64,000 bases of DNA, from assembly GCA_040772225.1 (NCBI GenBank), contig JAXGYO010000003.1:186001-250000 (forward strand), read 5' to 3'. The notes beneath the pieces were generated by a model. That model did not search any database. It saw nothing but the letters and a program-made list of their open reading frames with translations, and was not told where the DNA came from. Made by a program: the position numbers and the translations under genes. Below, one piece after another: positions 8,341-15,126 of this stretch. The DNA is from JAAYED01 sp040772225 (GTDB lineage: Bacteria > Chloroflexota > Anaerolineae > UBA1429). How positions within the stretch are numbered: the stretch's first letter is position 1; each line of letters begins with the position of its first letter.

Positions 8341-8380
8341 TCGAGCGCCAGCAGCGCTCTCAACACGTCTCGAACACTCA

Positions 8381-8416
8381 GCGGAGCCGGCCGTGCCGAC
8401 AGGTGCCCGGCTCCGC
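8381..8416 (+). promoter_or_regulatory. Intercistronic hairpin before dehydrogenase copy 2
   Basis: GCGGAGCCGG (8381-8390) pairs with CCGGCTCCGC (8407-8416) across a 16-base loop. It ends 25 bases before the ATG of copy 2, just upstream of its AAGGA. It may protect mRNA or tune the second copy. Confidence 0.45.
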
Positions 8417-8441
8417 CCTTCACATGAAAGGATCCAGTACC

Positions 8442-8912
8442 ATGGCTACTGAACCGACCAAGATTGGCATTCTGGGCTGCGGCGTCATCAGCGGTATCTA
8501 CATCGAGACCGCGCAAAAGGTCGATGCCATCGAGCTCGCCGCCATCGCCGATGTGAACCCCGAGGCGGCCAGGTTCCGCGCGGGCCAGTACGGCATCGAG
8601 CGCGTCCTCACCCCTGAGGAGCTCCTGGCCGATCCCGAGATCGAGATCATCGTTAGCCTGACGCCCAACCGCCTGCATGGCCAGATCGGCAAGCAAGTCA
8701 TCGAGGCCGGCAAGAACCTCTACAGCGAAAAGCCGTTCGCCGTCTACCGCGAAGAGGCCCTCGAGAACGTCGCCCTGGCAGACGCCAGGGGCCTGCGCAC
8801 CGGCGGCGCCCCCGATACCTTCTTTGGCGCTGCCTGGCAGACCGCCCGCAAGGCCATCGATGACGGCCTCATCGGCGAGCCCTATGCCGCCTTTTCCTAC
8901 CTCGCCGGCCGC
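8442..8912 (+). repeat. Near-identical 5' block of duplicated gene (copy 2)
   Basis: Partner of 7162-7632, offset 1280 bases. The sharp fall in identity just after 8912 suggests a recombination or gene-conversion boundary. Confidence 0.9.
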
Positions 8913-9611
8913 TGGGCTCCGCCCCCTCCCGGCGCGCCCTTGCCGCAGTGGATGATCGATGCCCAGACTCGGCCAACCCGCAAGGTGGAGCCGGGCCATG
9001 TGAGCTTTTTCTCGGTCGATGGCGGCAAGTACGGCGTGTCGAACACGTTCGACATGGGTGGCTACTACCTCACCAACCTCATCAACCTGCTCGGCCCGGC
9101 CAAGTCCGTCATGGGCATGACCAACAAGATGTTCGATGAGGTCGTTCGCGGAGACCGCACCATCAAGGTTGAGTCGCCCACGCACGTCACCGGCATCATC
9201 CAGTTCCAGTCGGGCGTCCTCTGCCAGTGGCTCACCAGTTCCGATGTCTTTGGCACCGGCTTGCCCCACATTGAGATCTATGGCACCGAGGGCTCGCTGC
9301 GTTGCTCCGACCCGAACAATTTCCCGGGCACGGTATACCTGCGCAAGCCCGAGAGTCAGGAGTTGATCGAGATCGAGAACAAGCATGCCATCGTTCAGGA
9401 CACCCGCGGCATCGGCGTCGCCGATATGGCCGTAGCCATCAAGAATGGCAGGCCTCACCGCGCCAACGGCCGGATGACATCGCACGTTGTCGACATCATG
9501 AACGCCCTGCATGAGTCCAGCGATCAGGGCAAGCGTATCGAACTGGTCACCTCCTGCGACCGGCCCAAGCCGCTGCCCGTCGACCTGCCCAACTGGACCA
9601 TCGACGACTGA
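8442..9611 (+). CDS. Gfo/Idh/MocA family oxidoreductase, copy 2
   Basis: A 389-residue paralogue of the preceding gene. The start at 8442 (MATEPTKIG) matches copy 1 and has AAAGGA about ten bases upstream; an in-frame ATG at 8403 would add 13 unrelated residues. GCGVIS and EKPFAV are conserved. The proteins differ mainly at residues about 157-190, where copy 1 has RRAPMNPAAM and copy 2 RWAPPPPGAP, and at scattered sites after that. The variable loop lies after the nucleotide-binding domain, where substrate contacts are expected, so the two copies may have different substrates. A palindrome that may terminate transcription follows at 9622. Confidence 0.85.
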   Translation: MATEPTKIGILGCGVISGIYIETAQKVDAIELAAIADVNPEAARFRAGQYGIERVLTPEELLADPEIEIIVSLTPNRLHGQIGKQVIEAGKNLYSEKPFAVYREEALENVALADARGLRTGGAPDTFFGAAWQTARKAIDDGLIGEPYAAFSYLAGRWAPPPPGAPLPQWMIDAQTRPTRKVEPGHVSFFSVDGGKYGVSNTFDMGGYYLTNLINLLGPAKSVMGMTNKMFDEVVRGDRTIKVESPTHVTGIIQFQSGVLCQWLTSSDVFGTGLPHIEIYGTEGSLRCSDPNNFPGTVYLRKPESQELIEIENKHAIVQDTRGIGVADMAVAIKNGRPHRANGRMTSHVVDIMNALHESSDQGKRIELVTSCDRPKPLPVDLPNWTIDD

Positions 9612-9621
9612 CCATGGACAA

Positions 9622-9645
9622 AAGGGGCGCCTGCAGGCGCCCCTT
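9622..9645. terminator. Palindromic hairpin after the dehydrogenase pair
   Basis: AAGGGGCGCCTG and CAGGCGCCCCTT form a perfect 24-base palindrome ten bases after the stop. Only a weak T-rich stretch follows. It probably separates the dehydrogenase and kinase parts of the operon. Confidence 0.6.
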
Positions 9646-9729
9646 GACCCTTCACGCCTCTTTACCAGCCAGATTACACTGTTTAAGGAGTGTTGCGCGT
9701 CACGCTAGCAAGATCCTCAACCGCATAGT

Positions 9730-9747
9730 GACTGCTCTACAGCAGTC
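9730..9747. promoter_or_regulatory. Inverted repeat in the kinase upstream region
   Basis: GACTGCT and AGCAGTC flank CTAC, about 70 bases before the first kinase gene. It may be an operator or a small hairpin; no clear promoter hexamer pair was found beside it. Confidence 0.35.
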
Positions 9748-9815
9748 AATCGGATTCAACGGCATAGAGCCGCCAGAGCCAATTGGCCAATACTGCCCGT
9801 CCAGGAGAATGGTTC

Positions 9816-10757
9816 ATGAGTAATGAGATCATCGCCATCGGTGGCGGTTGCATCGACCACCTGTCGATCGTCAAGCGCACGCCCGATGGCTGGGAAGAGT
9901 GCGGCGTCCCGCTGGTGCAGGGTGGCGGCCCGGCCGCTACCGGCGCCACGGCGATCGCGCGCCTGGGCACCAGCGTCGAGCTGTGGGCATTTACCGGAGA
10001 CGACTATCATGGCCAGATGATCCGCACCGAGCTAGAACGCGATGGCGTGGACATCAGCCAGATCCGCGTGGTGCCGGGCTACCGCTCGCACTGCAGCTAT
10101 ATCGAAGTGGATGCCGAGACCGGTGAGCGCACGATCTATGGCTCGGGCTTTGGCATGCAGCCGGCCGACATTAACACGTTCTATGACCCGGAACGGGCCA
10201 GCAGGGCGCGCGCCCTGCTCGTGACCGCCTTTGTGCCCGAGATAGCCATCGAAGCGGCAAAGCAGGTGCACGCCAACGGCGGGAAGGTGGTCGCAGACCT
10301 GTTCCGCGTAGATGGGCCGGTCTCTGAGATGGTGCATCATGTGGATGCCATTATTCTCCCCGAGTTCACCGTCGAGCCGCTGGTAGGCTCCTTCGACATC
10401 CCCCGGGCGCTGCATGCGCTGGCCGAACTGGGCGGCAACATGCCCGCAGTGACGGTGGGCCCCAAGGGCTGCTATTACCTGGCCGAGGGCGAGGTGTACC
10501 ACTGCCCGGCTTTCCAGATCCGCGCGGTAGATACCACCGGCTGCGGCGACTCGTTCCATGGTGCCTTTACCTACGCCATGGCCAAAGACATGAACCAGCA
10601 TGAGGCCATCCGCTTCGCCTCTGCCGTCGCGGGACTCAAAGCCACGCGCCTGGGCGGACGCTCCGGATTGCCCACGCTTGAGGCCGTGACGCAGTTCATG
10701 GCCGAGCGGCCGGACGAGGCGCGCGCCGTCCGGCTACACGATGGCGCCACCGCCTGA
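9816..10757 (+). CDS. PfkB-family sugar kinase, copy 1
   Basis: A 313-residue ribokinase-like kinase. ATG at 9816 has AGGAGA eight to nine bases upstream. The N-terminal substrate region carries QGGGPAATGATAIARLG (35-51), matching the PfkB signature 1 area. The C-terminal signature DTTGCGDSFHG (239-249) contains the anion-hole glycines and catalytic Asp245. It would phosphorylate a sugar, keto-acid or nucleoside with ATP. Position after a dehydratase-like gene and two dehydrogenases suggests a 2-keto-3-deoxy or keto-sugar substrate, which is inference. A second, closely related kinase follows. Confidence 0.88.
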   Translation: MSNEIIAIGGGCIDHLSIVKRTPDGWEECGVPLVQGGGPAATGATAIARLGTSVELWAFTGDDYHGQMIRTELERDGVDISQIRVVPGYRSHCSYIEVDAETGERTIYGSGFGMQPADINTFYDPERASRARALLVTAFVPEIAIEAAKQVHANGGKVVADLFRVDGPVSEMVHHVDAIILPEFTVEPLVGSFDIPRALHALAELGGNMPAVTVGPKGCYYLAEGEVYHCPAFQIRAVDTTGCGDSFHGAFTYAMAKDMNQHEAIRFASAVAGLKATRLGGRSGLPTLEAVTQFMAERPDEARAVRLHDGATA

Positions 10758-10830
10758 GCGTGCCCTGCCGCCGGTCTTGGCGGCCCGGGCCCGGCCGACG
10801 ATGACATACAGTTCTATCGAAGGAGAGAGC

Positions 10831-11772
10831 ATGGTTCAGGAAATGATCGCGATCGGGAGCGGCTGCATCGATCACCTCTCGATTGTGACCCGTACGGTGG
10901 ATGGATGGGAGCAGTGCGGCGTGCCGCTGGTGCAAGGTGGCGGCCTCGCGTCCACGGGCGCCACGGCCATCGCCCGGCTAGGCGGCGGTGTCGAGCTCTG
11001 GGGTATCGTCGGGGACGACTATCACGGCCAGATGATCCGCACCGAGCTGGAACGCGACGGCGTGGATATCAGCCAGATGCCCGTCGTGCCCGGCTACCGT
11101 TCGCCCTGCAGCTATATCGAGGTCGATGCGGAAACCGGCGAGCGCACGATCTACGGCTCAGGGTTCGACCGCCGGCCCGAGAATGTTAGCTCCTACTTTG
11201 ATCCAAAGCGCGCCCGCGAGGCAAAGGCCATGCTGGTGACCGGCTTTGTGCCCGATGTGGCCATCGAGGCAGCACGCCACCTGCATGCAAACGGCGGCAA
11301 GGTTGTCGCCGATCTGGCCCGCATTGACGGCCCCGTGTCGGAGATGATCCGCCACGTGGATGCCCCGATCATGCCCGAGTTCGCGGTAGAGCCGCTGGTG
11401 GGCTCCTTTGACGTGCGCCGCGGCCTTGCGCTCCTGGCCGACCTGGGCGCGACGATGCCGACCTTTACCGTGGGGCCGCAGGGTTCGTACTACCTCGCTG
11501 ATGGGGTTGTCTATCACTGCCCGGCGTTCACGGTCAAGGTCATAGACACCACTGGCTGCGGCGACTCGTTCCACGGCGCGTATACCTATGCCATGGCCAA
11601 GGGCTATAACCAACACGAGGCGATTCGTTTCTCCTCGGCCGTGGCCGGGCTCAAAGCCACCAAGCTCGGAGGCCGGTCCGGCCTGCCCACTCTCGAGGCG
11701 GTCACTGCCTTTATGGCAGCGCGCCCTGACGAGGCCCGCGCCCGCAAGCTGGACGACAACACCCTCGCCTGA
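10831..11772 (+). CDS. PfkB-family sugar kinase, copy 2
   Basis: A 313-residue paralogue of the upstream kinase with the same length and layout. It has QGGGLASTGATAIARLG near residue 35 and DTTGCGDSFHG near residue 239. ATG at 10831 follows AAGGAGAGAGC, a strong ribosome binding site; longer in-frame starts overlap the previous gene and are not needed. The two kinases are much more diverged at DNA level than the 5' blocks of the dehydrogenase pair, so the two duplications either differ in age or only the dehydrogenases were homogenised. The change from GGPAATG to GGLASTG in the substrate region hints at different preferences. Confidence 0.88.
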   Translation: MVQEMIAIGSGCIDHLSIVTRTVDGWEQCGVPLVQGGGLASTGATAIARLGGGVELWGIVGDDYHGQMIRTELERDGVDISQMPVVPGYRSPCSYIEVDAETGERTIYGSGFDRRPENVSSYFDPKRAREAKAMLVTGFVPDVAIEAARHLHANGGKVVADLARIDGPVSEMIRHVDAPIMPEFAVEPLVGSFDVRRGLALLADLGATMPTFTVGPQGSYYLADGVVYHCPAFTVKVIDTTGCGDSFHGAYTYAMAKGYNQHEAIRFSSAVAGLKATKLGGRSGLPTLEAVTAFMAARPDEARARKLDDNTLA

Positions 11773-11872
11773 GTGTTACACGCGACAGCATGCTTAGCGG
11801 CTCCGTTTGGAGGCACAAGCCTCTAGCCGCAGTCGCTGGCCATTTATGATCTCTCATATCGGTTTGCTTCGG

Positions 11873-11901
11873 TTGCCAGCCTGCCGGGGTCGCCCTATAG
11901 T
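11873..11901 (+). promoter_or_regulatory. Promoter of a probably leaderless glycosyltransferase gene
   Basis: TTGCCA (11873-11878), 17 bases, TATAGT (11896-11901). The expected transcription start (about 11908) coincides with the ATG at 11909, and no Shine-Dalgarno sequence is present. Confidence 0.6.
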
Positions 11902-11908
11902 AGCCAGC

Positions 11909-13846
11909 ATGAGCAACACGCGCGCCCCACGCACTGACAGGGTTGTCCATTGGTTGGAGTTGCTCGGTCTCGCGCTGGTGCTGGCGCTGGCCGGGTTTCT
12001 GCGGCTGGGCTGGCCCGGCGTTAACTCTTTTGGCTTTGACGAAGCGCGCGTCAGCCTGCTGGCGCTGGAGATGGCGCGCGAGGGAGAGATCTCCTCGGTG
12101 GGCATCCCGTCTTCGGCCGGCGTGCCCAATCCCCCGCTCTTTGTCTGGCTCATGGCGTTCCCTTTTGCGCTATCGCGGGACCCGCTTTTTGCCACGCTGT
12201 GCGTCGCCGCGTTCAGTTCGCTGGCTGTCGTTCCCCTGTGGTCCATGGCTCGCCGGGCCTGGGGCCCGTGGGCAGCACTCACGGCAGGTTTGCTCTATGC
12301 CAGCGCGCCCTACGGCGTGCTATACTCCCGCAGCATCTGGAGCCAGGATCTCATGGCTCCTCTGGCCATCCTGTGGGCCTGGCTGGGCCTGCGTGCTCTC
12401 AACACCCGCCATGGATTAGCGTTGGCGCTGCATATCGCGCTGGCCGGCCTGGCGTGGCAGGTGCATTATTCCGGGGCAGCGCTGATTCCCGTGACGGCCT
12501 ACCTCTTGGTGCGCTTCCGGCTATGGCGTCTCTCCTCGCGAGGCACCGGCTGGCGGTGGATCCTGGCGGGCGGCGTACTCCCTGTGGCCGCGGCACTGCC
12601 CTTTACCGTCGCACTGCTCAAAAGCGGCACCCTGATCGCGTCCCTCGAGTCCCTGCTGGCCAGGCCAGCCCAGTGGAGCCTTGATGCCTGGCGGCTCTGG
12701 GCCGAGGTGGCCGCGGGCCACGCCTGGGAGTGGCTGCCTCTTGGCTGGGACTGGCAGTGGCCGCCAGCCAGCGCTGTTATACAAACCGGCGCCAGAGCGT
12801 TGACTGCAGCGCTTGTGGCTGCCGGCCTCTTGCTGCTTGCTCGCGATCTATGTCGTGCCCGGCGCACAGCCAGCACACACATTATGCTCGACAGACTGAT
12901 CATCCCCTGGGCTGTGGCGGCTCCGATCCTATTTACGCGCTCGAGCACCCCGGTCTACCATCAGTACCTGCTTACCGCCCTGCCAGCACTGGCACTGCCA
13001 GGTGGCCGCGCGGCGAGCGGGTCTCGCCGATGGCAAGGACCGCTGGTGACTGCACTGGCGCTGGCGATTGCCCTGGTGCAGGGCGGCGCAGTCGCCACCA
13101 GTATCCACGCCAACGCCTCCGAGCTGCATCCCGGCGGTATGGGCACGCCGTTGCAGTATCCCCGCGACATGGCCCATCAGATGGCCGCGAGCGCGCCTGT
13201 CTACAGCCACGCGCGTAACGACGATGCGGCCTATGATGCCGACGCCGCCGCGATGAGCGTGCTCTTTTGGGGTCGCGATCTTCGGCTGGTGAACGGAGAG
13301 ACAACCCTGCTGCTCCCCCCTCAGGAGGATCTGGCGCAGTTACTGTTCCTGTTTCCCGACAGCCAGGCGCTAGACGTTGCGCACCGGTTCGCGCGCATTG
13401 CTTCCGAGACGGCGTTCCCACGGCGCTCCGGCGAACCGGCATACACCGTGCTGCAAGTGACCGGGCTGAACCCGGAGCACCTTACGCCGCTAGACGACCA
13501 GGTACTGGAGAACGGGTTGGCGCTTATCGGATGGTCAGCAAGACGCGTTGGGGGAACGCTTCATATCATCACCTGCTGGCACGTGACCGAGGCCCACGTC
13601 CCCGGCCGCTATCACCAGTTCAACCACCTCCACCCGGCCGGCGCAGATGCCCCGGTGGCGGTGCAGGACGCGCCGCTTTCCTCGGGCGCGTGGGCAGCCG
13701 GGGACAGTGTGCTCACCTGGGCGACCTTCGATGTCCAGACGGCACGGTCGCATTATCTCGATGTGGGGATGTACACCTTTCCAGAGCTGGTCAGGATTCC
13801 GCGGAAGGGCGGCGGCGATGCGATCCGACTGGGGCCCCTACCCTAG
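11909..13846 (+). CDS. GT39/ArnT-like membrane glycosyltransferase with C-terminal beta domain
   Basis: A 645-residue integral membrane protein with about 10-12 transmembrane segments over the first two thirds. The first extracytoplasmic loop carries GFDEAR, the acidic motif expected for lipid-linked-sugar transferases of the ArnT/PMT (GT39) fold, followed by GVPNPPLFVWL. The last 170 residues or so are soluble and look beta-rich, similar in kind to the tail of the glycosyltransferase-like protein at 15127. It would transfer a sugar from a polyprenyl carrier outside the membrane, to an unknown acceptor. ATG at 11909 is chosen from the promoter position; a longer frame from TTG at 11807 lacks support. 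Confidence 0.7.
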   Translation: MSNTRAPRTDRVVHWLELLGLALVLALAGFLRLGWPGVNSFGFDEARVSLLALEMAREGEISSVGIPSSAGVPNPPLFVWLMAFPFALSRDPLFATLCVAAFSSLAVVPLWSMARRAWGPWAALTAGLLYASAPYGVLYSRSIWSQDLMAPLAILWAWLGLRALNTRHGLALALHIALAGLAWQVHYSGAALIPVTAYLLVRFRLWRLSSRGTGWRWILAGGVLPVAAALPFTVALLKSGTLIASLESLLARPAQWSLDAWRLWAEVAAGHAWEWLPLGWDWQWPPASAVIQTGARALTAALVAAGLLLLARDLCRARRTASTHIMLDRLIIPWAVAAPILFTRSSTPVYHQYLLTALPALALPGGRAASGSRRWQGPLVTALALAIALVQGGAVATSIHANASELHPGGMGTPLQYPRDMAHQMAASAPVYSHARNDDAAYDADAAAMSVLFWGRDLRLVNGETTLLLPPQEDLAQLLFLFPDSQALDVAHRFARIASETAFPRRSGEPAYTVLQVTGLNPEHLTPLDDQVLENGLALIGWSARRVGGTLHIITCWHVTEAHVPGRYHQFNHLHPAGADAPVAVQDAPLSSGAWAAGDSVLTWATFDVQTARSHYLDVGMYTFPELVRIPRKGGGDAIRLGPLP

Positions 13847-13896
13847 CACGCAAGAGCGCTCTGATCTCCAGATATGCGACAGAGAAGCTGTTCCGC

Positions 13897-13925
13897 TTGG
13901 CAAGCGCACGCTTTTCCGGTAGAGT
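13897..13925 (+). promoter_or_regulatory. Sigma-70-type promoter of the cupin gene
   Basis: TTGGCA (13897-13902), 17 bases, TAGAGT (13920-13925). The leader would be about 90 bases. Confidence 0.5.
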
Positions 13926-14019
13926 TTAGACATCATGGTGTGCGGTGTATGCGGTGGCGGCGCCTGGAGCAGTGCACCCCGCAACCCGGCAAGCCAACAC
14001 GATTTGAGAGAGGAGCATA

Positions 14020-14712
14020 ATGAGCGACGACGTTCTGGCGAAACTGCGCGAACTGAACCCAACCCTGGACTTTAAGCACATCAGCGATCCGGCCTTTGAG
14101 CGCTTTGGGCACTATTTGCCGCAGTACGACGCCACCGAGATGATCGAGCGTACAGCGGCGATCGTACCTCAGACGGAGCGCGTGGCCTACGAGACATCGG
14201 TCAAGGCGCTGGAAGAGCCCAGCGCGCTGAATACGGCCCTGATTCAGGAAGTCTACGGCGGCATGGACGTCCAGGTCGGCTGGTGCTATGGCCACAACAA
14301 CGCCCTCAACGGCGTCGAGTACCATCGCGGCAGCGAAGTGAACGTCATGGTCACAGATGCGATTTTCCTCGTCGGGCACCTGCAGGATGTCGAGTTCGGC
14401 GAAGAGATCCGCTACGACACGTCCAAGATCGGCGCGTTTTACGCCCCCAAGGGCAGCGTCATCGAATGCCCGGCCTGGAACTTGCACATGGCCCCGATCT
14501 CGGTGCGCGAGGGCGAGCAGTTCTGCGTGCTGGTGTACCTGCCCCGCGGCACCAACGAAAAACTGCCTTACACAGTCCCGCAGACCGGCGAGAACCGCCT
14601 GCTGCGCGCCGTCAACAAGTGGATGATGGGCCATCCCTCCCTCGAGCGGATGATCCAGTCCGGCGTGTATCCCGGACTGGTGGGCGAGAACCCTACCGTC
14701 AAGCCCATCTAG
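14020..14712 (+). CDS. Cupin-type protein, DUF4867-like
   Basis: A 230-residue soluble protein. ATG at 14020 follows GAGAGGAGCATA. It carries a cupin-like metal motif: His92, Glu100, His102 and Glu106 within GHNNALNGVEYHRGSE, and a downstream strand pair ending in EFGEEIRYD and PKGSVIECPAWNLHMAP. This matches my recollection of the DUF4867 family, which often sits near sugar catabolism genes. The enzymatic activity is not established, and a sugar isomerase role is only a possibility. It stands alone with its own promoter and a terminator-like hairpin after it, between two large membrane glycosyltransferase-like genes. Confidence 0.6.
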   Translation: MSDDVLAKLRELNPTLDFKHISDPAFERFGHYLPQYDATEMIERTAAIVPQTERVAYETSVKALEEPSALNTALIQEVYGGMDVQVGWCYGHNNALNGVEYHRGSEVNVMVTDAIFLVGHLQDVEFGEEIRYDTSKIGAFYAPKGSVIECPAWNLHMAPISVREGEQFCVLVYLPRGTNEKLPYTVPQTGENRLLRAVNKWMMGHPSLERMIQSGVYPGLVGENPTVKPI

Positions 14713-14730
14713 TCGAATGGTTAACCGCGG

Positions 14731-14754
14731 GCCCCGCGTGTGTACACGCGGGGC
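14731..14754. terminator. Terminator-like hairpin after the cupin gene
   Basis: GCCCCGCGTG and CACGCGGGGC flank TGTA, 18 bases after the stop codon. No T-run follows. Confidence 0.55.
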
Positions 14755-15126
14755 TCGCTCAATGGCGAACCGGGATCCCCGGAGCTCAAAGCGTCAGGGT
14801 AGTCGGAAACGGACACCACCTCGAATCTGCGGCAAGTTCGCCGCTCGTCGGCACATCACGTCCTGAGACAGCAGTTGCCTAGCCGCTGATCCGCACGTGT
14901 TTGGACACGTTCCAACCGCCCTCTGCCAGAGAGGTGCTTTGATCCGGGAGACAGGTCACACGCTGTTCCCACAGATAGTTGCTCTGGCACCTATTTGATT
15001 CGACTGAGCTTGTCCTATGCAGCGACGGGACAGAGACTCCTGGCGCCAAACGTGCGGGGCGCTCCCCAGAAACTTCGTGCCGTTCGAACGTATGACATTC
15101 TCAGAAGAGAGTAGGCAGAGTCTGGC
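14755..15126. other. Intergenic region without a recognised gene
   Basis: About 370 bases between the cupin hairpin and the next membrane protein. I see no convincing coding frame, RNA gene or strong hairpin. A weak promoter-like pair (TTGATT, 15 bases, TATGCA near 14996-15022) is the only candidate for driving the downstream gene. Confidence 0.5.

Noticed and set aside
7135..9512. Long minus-strand open frames opposite the two Gfo/Idh genes (368 and 419 codons)
   Set aside because: They are mirror frames produced by GC-rich codon usage; no ribosome binding site, family motif or hydrophobic pattern, and both are fixed by the duplicated plus-strand gene.
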